Shown one piece after another: positions 30,877 to 39,301 of a stretch of DNA of 64,000 bases (the stretch's first letter is position 1; every line of letters starts with the position of its first letter). A program made the translations under genes and the position numbers. The notes below the pieces were generated by a model, which worked only from the letters and a program-made list of their open reading frames with translations, was not told the DNA's origin and made no database searches. This DNA comes from Bacillus_AB infantis_B (GTDB taxonomy: Bacteria > Bacillota > Bacilli > Bacillales > Cytobacillaceae), in contig NZ_VTER01000007.1 of the NCBI RefSeq assembly GCF_008180445.1, forward strand, positions 372,001 to 436,000, read 5' to 3'.

Positions 30877-32385
30877 ATGAGCATCAAAGCTGAAGAAATC
30901 AGTGCGCTGATAAAAAAGCAGATCGAAAACTATCAGTCGGAAATTCAAGTGAGTGATGTAGGTACAGTTATCCAGATCGGTGACGGTATCGCCCGTGCTC
31001 ATGGCCTCGACAATGTCATGGCTGGAGAACTTGTTGAATTTTCAAACGGCGTTATGGGTATGGCACAAAACCTTGAAGAAAATAACGTCGGTATTATCAT
31101 CCTTGGCCCATATACTGAAATCCGTGAAGGAGATGAGGTCCGCCGTACGGGCCGCATCATGGAGGTTCCTGTCGGGCCTGAGCTGATCGGGCGAGTAGTC
31201 AACCCGCTTGGACAGCCTGTTGATGGCATGGGGCCAATCAACACAACAAAAACACGTCCGATCGAAAGCCCTGCACCTGGCGTTATGGACCGTAAATCTG
31301 TTCATGAGCCGCTGCAGACTGGTATCAAAGCAATCGACGCACTTGTGCCAATCGGGCGCGGACAGCGTGAGCTTATCATCGGTGACCGCCAGACTGGTAA
31401 AACTTCCGTTGCCATCGATACAATCCTGAACCAGAAGGACCAGGATATGGTATGTATCTATGTAGCAATCGGGCAAAAAGAATCTACTGTACGTAATGCA
31501 GTAGAAACGCTCCGCAAGACTGGTGCATTAGAGTACACAATCGTTGTGACTGCTTCTGCATCACAGCCTGCTCCATTATTGTTCCTTGCTCCTTATGCAG
31601 GTGTAACATTTGGTGAAGAATTCATGTACAACGGCAAGCACGTTCTTGTTGTATACGATGACCTTACAAAACAAGCGGCTGCTTACCGTGAGCTTTCACT
31701 ATTATTGCGCCGTCCTCCAGGACGTGAAGCATATCCAGGGGATGTATTCTACCTGCACAGCCGCCTTCTTGAGCGTGCTGCAAAGCTGAGCGATGCGAAG
31801 GGCGCAGGTTCAATCACTGCACTTCCTTTCATTGAAACACAGGCAGGGGATGTATCTGCATACATTCCAACTAACGTTATCTCTATCACTGACGGACAAA
31901 TCTTCCTTCAGTCTGACCTGTTCTTCTCAGGCGTACGCCCTGCGATCAACGCTGGTCTTTCTGTATCACGCGTCGGCGGATCTGCACAGATCAAAGCCAT
32001 GAAAAAGGTATCCGGTACACTGCGTCTGGACCTTGCATCATACCGTGAGCTTGAAGCATTTGCCCAGTTCGGATCTGACCTTGATAAAGCAACACAAGCG
32101 AAGCTTAACCGCGGTGCCCGTACAGTTGAGGTACTGAAGCAGGATCTTAACAAGCCGCTTAAGGTTGAAAAGCAGGTAGCCATCCTGTATGCATTGACAC
32201 GCGGCTTCCTAGACGATATCCCTGTCCAGGACATCCGCCGTTTCGAAGCTGAATTCCTTACATGGCTTGACCATAACAAGAAAGATTTGTTAGACCATAT
32301 CGCTACAACGAGAGAGCTTCCTGCTGACGATGATATGGCTTCTGCGATCAACAGCTTCAAAAAGACTTTCGCAGTAACCGAGTAA
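30877..32385 (+). CDS. atpA: ATP synthase F1 subunit alpha
   Basis: Alpha is the non-catalytic nucleotide-binding subunit of the F1 hexamer. The 502-residue protein has the N-terminal beta-barrel and the P-loop GDRQTGKTSVAID. The block PAINAGLSVSRVGGSAQ carries the arginine finger region. The start ATG 30877 follows AGGGGTG and gives MSIKAEEISALIKKQIENY, 502 residues as in B. subtilis; an upstream ATG at 30868 adds three residues without support. Confidence 0.97.
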   Translation: MSIKAEEISALIKKQIENYQSEIQVSDVGTVIQIGDGIARAHGLDNVMAGELVEFSNGVMGMAQNLEENNVGIIILGPYTEIREGDEVRRTGRIMEVPVGPELIGRVVNPLGQPVDGMGPINTTKTRPIESPAPGVMDRKSVHEPLQTGIKAIDALVPIGRGQRELIIGDRQTGKTSVAIDTILNQKDQDMVCIYVAIGQKESTVRNAVETLRKTGALEYTIVVTASASQPAPLLFLAPYAGVTFGEEFMYNGKHVLVVYDDLTKQAAAYRELSLLLRRPPGREAYPGDVFYLHSRLLERAAKLSDAKGAGSITALPFIETQAGDVSAYIPTNVISITDGQIFLQSDLFFSGVRPAINAGLSVSRVGGSAQIKAMKKVSGTLRLDLASYRELEAFAQFGSDLDKATQAKLNRGARTVEVLKQDLNKPLKVEKQVAILYALTRGFLDDIPVQDIRRFEAEFLTWLDHNKKDLLDHIATTRELPADDDMASAINSFKKTFAVTE

Positions 32386-32404
32386 TAGCGCAGGTCCCAA
32401 GCAG

Positions 32405-32432
32405 AAAAAGCCTGATTCAGGCTTTTTCCCTT
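32405..32432 (+). terminator. Terminator-like hairpin between atpA and atpG
   Basis: The perfect 9-bp stem AAAAAGCCT/AGGCTTTTT with loop GATTC has a T-rich 3' arm. It sits inside the operon, so it may reduce expression of atpG-atpD-atpC or stabilise the upstream message. Confidence 0.6.
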
Positions 32433-32540
32433 GAGGATGGATATCGCTGTTAAAGGTCTGACAATAGAAGGGCTGCCGGGGCTGCTCCTATGCGGGCAGG
32501 CTCTCAGCCTGACATTCTTTGAAAAGGGTGGTGAGAACCT

Positions 32541-33401
32541 GTGGCATCATTGCGCGATATAAAAAATAGGATCACTTCTACAAAGAAGACGAGCCAAATC
32601 ACAAAGGCCATGCAAATGGTATCTGCGGCAAAAATGAACCGTGCAGAAATGAATGCTAAATCATTCGTTCCCTACATGGAAAAAATCCAGGAAGTTACTG
32701 CCAGCATCGCACTGGGAAGCACTGACGTATCCCATCCAATGCTGACATCCCGTCCCGTTAAAAAGACAGGATACCTGGTCATCACATCCGACCGCGGATT
32801 GGCCGGGGCATACAACAGCAATATCTTGCGGACTGTATACCAGACCATCCAAAAACGCCATAAATCAAGTGATGAGTATGCAATCATCGCCATCGGCCGC
32901 ATTGGGCGCGATTTCTTTAGGAAGCGCGGCATGAACGTCCTCCTGGATATCGTGGCAGTTGCGGACCAGCCTGCTTTTGCGGAGATCAAAGATATCGCCA
33001 GCAAAACAGTCGGCATGTTTTCAGACGAAACATTTGATGAACTATATATCTACTACAGCCATTATGTCAGTGCAATTCAGCAGGATGTAACAGAGAAGAA
33101 GCTTCTTCCGCTGACGGATATTTCTTCTTCCGGCGGCAAGCTTACATCCTATGAATTCGAGCCTTCTGCAGAAGATATTCTGGAAGTCCTGCTTCCGCAA
33201 TATGCAGAAAGCCTGATCTATGGCGCGCTGCTGGACAGCAAGGCCAGTGAGCACGCGGCCCGTATGACAGCGATGCAGAGTGCGACGGATAATGCGAAAG
33301 AGCTTATCAATTCGCTTAGCCTAAGCTACAACCGAGCGCGTCAGGCGGCCATTACCCAGGAAATTACCGAAATCGTCGGCGGCGCGGCAGCGCTGGAATA
33401 A
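32541..33401 (+). CDS. atpG: ATP synthase F1 subunit gamma
   Basis: Gamma is the central rotating shaft. The 286-residue protein shows the N-terminal coiled-coil MASLRDIKNRITSTKKTSQITKAMQMVSAAK. The middle Rossmann-like domain has ITSDRGLAGAYNSNI, and the C-terminal helix NRARQAAITQEITEIVGGAAAL. It starts at GTG 32541 after GGTGGTGAG. It is separated from atpA by a 155-base spacer with a hairpin. Confidence 0.96.
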   Translation: MASLRDIKNRITSTKKTSQITKAMQMVSAAKMNRAEMNAKSFVPYMEKIQEVTASIALGSTDVSHPMLTSRPVKKTGYLVITSDRGLAGAYNSNILRTVYQTIQKRHKSSDEYAIIAIGRIGRDFFRKRGMNVLLDIVAVADQPAFAEIKDIASKTVGMFSDETFDELYIYYSHYVSAIQQDVTEKKLLPLTDISSSGGKLTSYEFEPSAEDILEVLLPQYAESLIYGALLDSKASEHAARMTAMQSATDNAKELINSLSLSYNRARQAAITQEITEIVGGAAALE

Positions 33402-33574
33402 TAAATGCCAGTCCTTGATGCTTTTAGAAGCAGCTGCTTAAGTGCCTTCACTGCTGATGGCGCCATAGCATCTGCATCTTACATCACAGGCCAGGCAAAG
33501 CAAGATAGAGATGCCCGACTGATATCATGCCAGGCGCAATCCTCTATTGAATTGAAATATTAGGAGGGAAAATG

Positions 33575-34996
33575 ATGAACAAAGGACGCGTTCTTCAAAT
33601 CATGGGTCCGGTTGTTGACGTAAAGTTTGACAGCGGCGAGCTTCCGCAAATCTACAATGCATTAACAATCTCAGTCCCTGCGCGTAACGAATCTGAAGTT
33701 GCAATCAGCTTAACCCTTGAAGTTGCCCTTCACTTAGGTGATGATACAGTTCGTACTATTGCCATGGCTTCTACTGACGGTTTAACCCGTGGTGCTGAAG
33801 TTATTGACACTGGTGCACCTATCTCTGTACCAGTTGGGGATATCACTCTTGGACGTGTATTCAACGTACTTGGTGAAACAATCGACCTTGACCCGGCACT
33901 CCAAGCCGGCATCCGTCGCGACTCCATCCACAGGGAAGCACCTAAATTCGAGCAACTTTCAACTGAGGTTGAAATCCTTGAAACTGGAATTAAAGTAGTA
34001 GACCTTCTTGCACCTTACATCAAAGGCGGTAAAATCGGTCTATTCGGCGGTGCGGGTGTAGGTAAAACCGTTCTGATCCAGGAATTGATCAACAACATCG
34101 CCCAAGAGCACGGCGGTATCTCCGTATTCGCCGGTGTCGGCGAGCGTACACGTGAAGGTAATGACCTTTACCACGAGATGACCGACTCAGGCGTAATCAA
34201 GAAAACGGCGATGGTATTCGGCCAGATGAACGAGCCGCCGGGAGCGCGTATGCGTGTTGCCCTGACAGGTTTGACAATGGCTGAATTCTTCCGTGATGAT
34301 CAAGGACAGGACGTTCTTTTCTTCATGGATAACATCTTCCGTTTCACACAGGCAGGTTCTGAGGTTTCCGCCCTGTTAGGCCGTATGCCTTCAGCGGTAG
34401 GTTACCAGCCTACATTGGCAACAGAAATGGGACGCCTTCAGGAACGTATCACATCTACTAATGTAGGTTCTGTTACTTCCATCCAGGCAATCTATGTACC
34501 AGCCGATGACTATACGGATCCGGCTCCTGCAACAACGTTCGCTCACTTGGATGCGACGACTAACCTTGAGCGTAAGCTTTCTGAGATGGGTATCTACCCT
34601 GCGGTGGATCCTCTTGCTTCAACTTCCCGTGCCCTGTCGCCGGAAATCGTTGGAGAAGAGCACTACTCAGTAGCGCGCCAGGTTCAATCAACGCTTCAGC
34701 GTTACAGAGAACTTCAGGATATCATCGCGATCCTCGGTATGGATGAGCTTTCTGACGAAGACAAGCTTGTTGTACACCGTGCACGCCGTATCCAGTTCTA
34801 TCTATCACAGAACTTCCACGTTGCCGAGCAGTTCACTGGCCAAAAAGGTTCTTACGTTCCGGTTAAAGAAACTGTTAAAGGCTTCAAAGAAATTCTTGAA
34901 GGCAAATACGACCATCTTCCAGAAGATGCTTTCCGCCTTGTCGGAACGATCGAAGACGTGCTTGAAAATGCGAAAAGCATGGGCGTAGAGGTCTAA
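33575..34996 (+). CDS. atpD: ATP synthase F1 subunit beta
   Basis: Beta carries the catalytic sites. The 473-residue protein has the P-loop GGAGVGKTVLIQE, the catalytic Glu in GERTREGNDLYHEM, the Walker B VLFFMDNIFRFTQAGSEVSALLGRMPSAVGYQ and the DELSEED-loop equivalent DELSDED. ATG 33575 is six bases after AGGAGGG; ATG 33572 is the other possible start. A 173-base spacer without clear structure separates it from atpG. Confidence 0.97.
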   Translation: MNKGRVLQIMGPVVDVKFDSGELPQIYNALTISVPARNESEVAISLTLEVALHLGDDTVRTIAMASTDGLTRGAEVIDTGAPISVPVGDITLGRVFNVLGETIDLDPALQAGIRRDSIHREAPKFEQLSTEVEILETGIKVVDLLAPYIKGGKIGLFGGAGVGKTVLIQELINNIAQEHGGISVFAGVGERTREGNDLYHEMTDSGVIKKTAMVFGQMNEPPGARMRVALTGLTMAEFFRDDQGQDVLFFMDNIFRFTQAGSEVSALLGRMPSAVGYQPTLATEMGRLQERITSTNVGSVTSIQAIYVPADDYTDPAPATTFAHLDATTNLERKLSEMGIYPAVDPLASTSRALSPEIVGEEHYSVARQVQSTLQRYRELQDIIAILGMDELSDEDKLVVHRARRIQFYLSQNFHVAEQFTGQKGSYVPVKETVKGFKEILEGKYDHLPEDAFRLVGTIEDVLENAKSMGVEV

Positions 34997-35018
34997 TTTC
35001 GGACCAGGAGGGTAAAAA

Positions 35019-35426
35019 ATGAAGACGATCAAAGTCAGTGTTGTTACTCCCGATGGCCCGGTGTACGAATCAGATGTGGACATGGTCAGCACCAAAGCTC
35101 AAAGCGGCGAGCTTGGCATCCTGCCTGGACATATTCCAATGGTCGCACCGCTGCAAATTGGAGCTGTCCGCCTGAAGAATGGCGGAAATACTGAACTGTT
35201 GGCAGTCAATGGCGGCTTCATCGAAGTCCGTCCGGATCAAGTAACGATCCTAGCGCAATCCGCTGAGCAATCAGAAGGAATTGACATCGAGCGTGCCAAA
35301 AGCGCCAAAAACCGCGCCGAACAGCGCCTCGCCGATCAAAAGCGCGAAAACATCGACGCCAAACGGGCCGAACTAGCCCTCCAAAGGGCAGTCAACCGTA
35401 TTTCAGTTGCTGAAAGAAGAATATAA
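35019..35426 (+). CDS. atpC: ATP synthase F1 subunit epsilon
   Basis: Epsilon sits on the gamma shaft and can inhibit ATP hydrolysis. The 135-residue protein has the N-terminal beta-sandwich (KVSVVTPDGPVYESDVDMVSTKAQSGELGILPGHIPMVAPL) and a C-terminal helical hairpin (SEGIDIERAKSAKNRAEQRLADQKREN). The Asp in the IDIERA motif is associated with ATP binding in Bacillus epsilon subunits. It starts at ATG 35019 after AGGAGGG. The operon ends in the terminator just downstream. Confidence 0.96.
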   Translation: MKTIKVSVVTPDGPVYESDVDMVSTKAQSGELGILPGHIPMVAPLQIGAVRLKNGGNTELLAVNGGFIEVRPDQVTILAQSAEQSEGIDIERAKSAKNRAEQRLADQKRENIDAKRAELALQRAVNRISVAERRI

Positions 35427-35430
35427 TGAT

Positions 35431-35466
35431 AAAAACCTCCGGTATATGCCGGGGGTTTTTTCTTTT
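35431..35466 (+). terminator. Terminator of the atp operon
   Basis: The 12-bp stem AAAAACCTCCGG/CCGGGGGTTTTT (one G-U) with a 6-nt loop is followed by TCTTTT. Confidence 0.93.
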
Positions 35467-35560
35467 GCTCTTTTCGAAAAGTAAAGTTGAAGGATAGAGA
35501 AGGTAAGGTTTTGAAAAAAGGAAATCTTATACTTACTTGAATGAGTGTCAGCATGCTTTA

Positions 35561-35755
35561 AAATAAGCGGAGATTTTCCAGTTATGCAGCTGAACATGGC
35601 TCGATCTGGTATAAATAAACGGAGAAAATCCACTTAAGAGGAGCGATGTTGCCCATTTTCCTTTATTTTGAATCGATAGCCGGAATTTCTCCCTTTATTT
35701 TAGCTATTTTTAGTGTTTTTTTGAAATTAGAGGGAATTTCTCCGTTTATTTTTTC
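35561..35755. repeat. AT-rich region with four copies of a CGGAGA/TCTCCG motif
   Basis: AAATAAGCGGAGATTTTCC (35561) and AAATAAACGGAGAAAATCC (35613) are matched by inverted versions GGAATTTCTCCCTTTATTTT (around 35682) and GGAATTTCTCCGTTTATTTT (around 35733). The copies are irregularly spaced. Outer and inner pairs can form large stem-loops. No gene is visible in 35427-36169. Confidence 0.6.
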
Positions 35756-35785
35756 GTCAAGAATCCCAAAATTTTAAAAAACCCT

Positions 35786-35915
35786 GTTGATTGCAGTGGA
35801 AGGCACGAAGACTCCAGCGGGATTGCAGCGAAAATGTTGAGACCCCACAGCGCGCAAGCGCGAGGAGGCTCAACTTCGCCCCGCGGAAAGCGAAGTGCCT
35901 GCAACGGAAATCAAC
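35786..35915. repeat. ~130-bp palindromic repeat element, copy 3
   Basis: Same plan as copies 1 and 2 (9692-9819, 18572-18699): GTTGATT...AATCAAC ends, inner GTTGAGACCCC and GGAGGCTCAAC, and CGCCCCGCGGAAAGCGAAG on the right. It differs most in the segment GACTCCAGCGGGATTGCAGCG, where the other copies have CTGTGGGAAATAGCGG. Confidence 0.88.
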
Positions 35916-36083
35916 AGCCCCATTACCACCACAAACCCACTCTCCTTTAGAATAAGCCCACAACCAATAAATTATTTTACTAACCCCCCATTCCCTATAT
36001 CACAAAAACTTACGTCATAACTCAAACAAATCTGCGTAAAATGTACAAGAGCCTCAATATTTCCAAATAATACATAAGCTTTA

Positions 36084-36112
36084 TCGACAGTAAAAACCAA
36101 CGATGCTATAAT
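36084..36112 (+). promoter_or_regulatory. Sigma-A promoter for the nuo operon
   Basis: TCGACA (36084-36089), 17-base spacer, TATAAT (36107-36112) preceded by TGC (extended -10). The leader is about 50 nt before nuoA. Confidence 0.75.
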
Positions 36113-36169
36113 GATAACGATTACATTTCTAAAAGTTTTGAAAATTCATATGTTTTAGGAGGAAAAGAC

Positions 36170-36544
36170 ATGGATTTGCTGAACTTATACCAAAATAACT
36201 ATCTGATTGTCTTCGTATTTCTATGTCTAGGTGTCCTGCTTCCAGTGGTCGCATTATTCATGGGAAAGCTCCTTCGCCCCAGCAAGCCGTCAGAAGCAAA
36301 GTACACCACATATGAAAGCGGGATTGAACCATTCCATGATTCAAGGGTGCAGTTCAATGTCCGCTATTATATTTTTGCCCTCATGTTTGTCATCTTCGAT
36401 GTTGAAACCGTATTTTTATACCCCTGGGCCGTCGCCTATGAAAAACTCGGAATATTTGCCCTGATTGAAATGCTCATTTTTACCATCATGCTGGTCATTG
36501 GACTAATCTACGCATGGAAGAAGAAGGTGCTCAAATGGACTTGA
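36170..36544 (+). CDS. nuoA: NADH dehydrogenase-like complex I subunit A
   Basis: This is a small membrane subunit at the junction of the arm and membrane domain. The 124-residue protein has three helices and the conserved YESGIEPFHDSRVQFNVRYYIFALMFVIFDVETVFLYPW block. ATG 36170 follows TAGGAGG. It is the first gene of an 11-gene operon running to 46672. Its last 10 bases overlap nuoB. Confidence 0.96.
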   Translation: MDLLNLYQNNYLIVFVFLCLGVLLPVVALFMGKLLRPSKPSEAKYTTYESGIEPFHDSRVQFNVRYYIFALMFVIFDVETVFLYPWAVAYEKLGIFALIEMLIFTIMLVIGLIYAWKKKVLKWT

Positions 36545-37047
36545 AGCTTGAGAATATCACACCGGAAGAAATGCAGGAACTGCAGAGAAATGTATTTATG
36601 GCCACTCTTGAACAAATCAAAGCCTGGGCCAGAAGCAACTCATTATGGCCAATGACCTTCGGGCTTGCCTGCTGTGCAATCGAAATGATGGGGGTAGGTT
36701 CCTCCCACTATGACCTTGACCGGTTCGGCTCATTTTTCCGTACCTCGCCGCGCCAATCGGATGTCATGATCGTATCTGGCACCGTCACAAAGAAGATGGC
36801 GCCGATCGTCCGCCGCCTGTATGATCAAATGCCCGAGCCTAAATGGGTCATTGCCATGGGGTCGTGTGCAACGGCAGGAGGACCTTATGTAAAGTCCTAT
36901 TCGGTTGTAAAAGGCGTCGACCAGATTGTTCCGGTGGATGTATACATACCAGGCTGTCCGCCAAATCCGGCAGCCCTGATTTACGGCATCAACAAGCTGA
37001 AGGAAAAAATCCGATATGAAGCAAAGACCGGGAAGCGGGTGATCTAG
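36535..37047 (+). CDS. nuoB: Complex I subunit B (N2 iron-sulfur cluster)
   Basis: NuoB holds the terminal 4Fe-4S cluster N2 that passes electrons to quinone. The 170-residue protein shows the ligand cysteines in GLACCAIEMM, GSCATAGG and IPGCPPNP. ATG 36535 has AAGGTG five bases upstream and gives MDLKLENITPEEM; an in-frame ATG 36514 would overlap nuoA further. The stop is four bases before nuoC. Confidence 0.96.
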   Translation: MDLKLENITPEEMQELQRNVFMATLEQIKAWARSNSLWPMTFGLACCAIEMMGVGSSHYDLDRFGSFFRTSPRQSDVMIVSGTVTKKMAPIVRRLYDQMPEPKWVIAMGSCATAGGPYVKSYSVVKGVDQIVPVDVYIPGCPPNPAALIYGINKLKEKIRYEAKTGKRVI

Positions 37048-37051
37048 GCTT

Positions 37052-38197
37052 ATGGGCGATGAAAAGGATAAAGAGCAGCTGAAGAAAGAGGCAGCAGAAA
37101 AGGCCAAAGCAATCGCCAAAAAGCGCCTTGAAGAAAAGCGGGCAGCTGAACAGGCTGAACCGAAAGAAGCTTTAGATCCGGCAGAAGATCTGGCAAAGAA
37201 GAAAGCCGCTGCAGCAGCTAAAGCGAAGGCTGCAGCACTTGCAAAAATGAAAGCGAAAGAACAGGAGGCCAAGGCAGAGGCAAGCCTTACTGAGGCACCA
37301 GAAGAAGATGACCTAGCGAAAAAGAAAGCTGCCGCAGCAGCCAAAGCCAAGGCCGCGGCCCTCGCCAAAATGAAAGCAAAGGAACAGGAATCAGGAGGGG
37401 AAGCAGCAGGAGACGAGGACCTTGCCAAGAAAAAAGCCGCAGCCGCAGCCAAAGCAAAAGCGGCAGCTATGGCAAAGCAAGCCGGTGAGTCTGGTACTGA
37501 TGAAGAAAAGGCAAAAGCAATCGCAGCCGCTAAGGCGAAGGCAGCCGCCGCAGCCAAAGCAAAAGCCGCAGCTGCCGCGAAAGCTTCAGGAGCAGGCGGT
37601 GATGACGAAAAAGCCAAAGCAATTGCCGCAGCAAAAGCCAAAGCTGCTGCTGCCGCCAAAGCAAGGTCTGCAGCAGGTGCAAAGGCGGCCGCAGAGCCTG
37701 AGGCAGAACTGCAGCCTTCCGCAAACCAGCCGTACCTTGATCTGTATACAAAGGTAATTGAAGAACATCTCGGAGGGGAAGTATTGGAAGACACCTATAT
37801 TAATAGGCTTTCAAAAGATGTTCCGACACTTGTCGCAAGGCAGGATACATATTTCAGGATTGCAGAGTTCCTGCGCTATAACGAGCAGCTGGGCTTTGAC
37901 TATCTGTCCGAACTGCATGGCACTGACTTTGAAACCCATATGGAGGTCTATGTACATTTGTATTCTTATAAAAACCGCCAGACGGTGGCATTGAAAACAA
38001 AGATAGACCGTTCAGACCCTGCTATTGAATCGCTGGCTCCTTTATGGGCGGGGGCGAATTGGCCGGAGTGCGAGGCCTATGACCTGCTCGGCATCAGCTT
38101 CAAGGGCCATCCAGGCTTGTACCGGATCATGCTCGGGGAAGAATGGGTCGGCCATCCGCTCCGAAAAGATTATGAACCCTATGATGTGGAGGTGTAG
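37052..38197 (+). CDS. nuoC: Complex I subunit C with a ~225-residue Lys/Ala-rich N-terminal extension
   Basis: The C-terminal ~155 residues (about 227-381) are a normal NuoC domain of the hydrophilic arm. It shows DYLSELHGTDFETHMEVYVHLYS and the signature ECEAYDLLGISFKGHPGLYRIML ending in HPLRKDYEPYDVEV. The first ~225 residues are low complexity. Two full repeats of DLAKKKAAAAAKAKAAALAK type start near 46 and 87 and a shortened one near 123. EKAKAIAAAKAKAAAAAK blocks follow near 152 and 186, separated by acidic Glu/Asp linkers. They should form long positively charged helices. A normal Shine-Dalgarno is absent or weak before ATG 37052. An antisense frame across this region is a compositional artefact. 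Confidence 0.93.
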   Translation: MGDEKDKEQLKKEAAEKAKAIAKKRLEEKRAAEQAEPKEALDPAEDLAKKKAAAAAKAKAAALAKMKAKEQEAKAEASLTEAPEEDDLAKKKAAAAAKAKAAALAKMKAKEQESGGEAAGDEDLAKKKAAAAAKAKAAAMAKQAGESGTDEEKAKAIAAAKAKAAAAAKAKAAAAAKASGAGGDDEKAKAIAAAKAKAAAAAKARSAAGAKAAAEPEAELQPSANQPYLDLYTKVIEEHLGGEVLEDTYINRLSKDVPTLVARQDTYFRIAEFLRYNEQLGFDYLSELHGTDFETHMEVYVHLYSYKNRQTVALKTKIDRSDPAIESLAPLWAGANWPECEAYDLLGISFKGHPGLYRIMLGEEWVGHPLRKDYEPYDVEV

Positions 38198-38200
38198 CCG

Positions 38201-39301
38201 ATGCTGCGAACAGAGGAAATGCTCCTGAATGTCGGGCCGCAGCACCCCAGTACACACGGTGTTTTCCGGCTCGTCCTCAAAATAGACGGAGAAATCATTA
38301 AAGAAGCGAAGCCTGTCATCGGCTACCTGCACAGAGGTACAGAAAAGCTGGCTGAAGATCTTCAGTACACACAAATCATCCCTTATACAGACAGGATGGA
38401 TTATCTGGCTGCCATGACGAATAACTATGTGATCGTCCATGCAGTGGAAACGATGATGAACATCGAAATCCCGGAGCGGGCCGAATACCTCCGCGTCATC
38501 TCGATGGAGCTCGGCAGGATTGCAAGCCATCTTGTATGGTGGGGGACCTATCTGCTCGATATCGGGGCGGTAAGTCCCTTCCTGTACGCTTTCCGGGAAC
38601 GCGAAATGATCATCAATATGCTGAACGAGCTGTGCGGTGCAAGGCTGACCTTTAACTATATGCGTGTCGGAGGCGTTAAATGGGATGCTCCGGAAGGCTG
38701 GATCGAAAAGGTCAAAGAATTTGTGCCTTACATGAGGGAGCAGCTGAAAGGCTATCATGATCTCGTAACAGGAAATGAAATTTTCATGAACCGTGTAAAA
38801 GGAGTGGGCACCTACACGAAAGAGGAGGCCCTCAGCTATTCACTGAGCGGCGCCAATCTCAGGTGTACAGGCGTCAAATGGGATCTTCGCAAGAATGAAC
38901 CATACTCCATCTATGACCGCTTCCAATTCGATGTGCCTGTCCGGGAAGGCGGGGATGCCTGGGCCCGCTATCATTGCCGCCTTGAGGAAATAGAAGAGTC
39001 TCTTAAAATACTGGAGCAGGCTGCAGAACAATTTCCGCAGGATGGGGACTTCATGGCAAAGGTTCCGAAAATCATCAAAGCGCCGAAGGGTGAAGCCTTC
39101 GTAAGGATTGAATCGCCGCGCGGCGAGATCGGCTGCTATATTGCCAGCAACGGGAAAAAAGAGCCGTACCGCCTGAAATTCAGGAGGCCTTCCTTCTATA
39201 ATCTGCAAATCCTTCCGAAGCTTCTGGAGGGTGAGAACATCGCCAATCTGATTGCTATTTTAGGAGCGATTGATATTGTACTAGGGGAGGTGGACGGCTG
39301 A
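38201..39301 (+). CDS. nuoD: Complex I subunit D (49-kDa homologue)
   Basis: NuoD forms the quinone site with NuoB. The 366-residue protein begins LLNVGPQHPSTHGVFRLVLKIDGE, with the conserved His near the quinone pocket. It contains GYLHRGTEKLAED, YTDRMDYLAAM, the LGRIASHL block and the C-terminal ILGAIDIVLGEVD. It starts three bases after nuoC and ends in a TGATG overlap with nuoH, so it is translationally coupled. Confidence 0.96.
   Translation: MLRTEEMLLNVGPQHPSTHGVFRLVLKIDGEIIKEAKPVIGYLHRGTEKLAEDLQYTQIIPYTDRMDYLAAMTNNYVIVHAVETMMNIEIPERAEYLRVISMELGRIASHLVWWGTYLLDIGAVSPFLYAFREREMIINMLNELCGARLTFNYMRVGGVKWDAPEGWIEKVKEFVPYMREQLKGYHDLVTGNEIFMNRVKGVGTYTKEEALSYSLSGANLRCTGVKWDLRKNEPYSIYDRFQFDVPVREGGDAWARYHCRLEEIEESLKILEQAAEQFPQDGDFMAKVPKIIKAPKGEAFVRIESPRGEIGCYIASNGKKEPYRLKFRRPSFYNLQILPKLLEGENIANLIAILGAIDIVLGEVDG

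Noticed and set aside
36730..37794. 354-codon frame antisense to nuoB/nuoC, Ala/Ser/Phe-rich
   Set aside because: It arises from the Lys/Ala codon repeats of nuoC read backward; no start signals and composition unlike a real protein.
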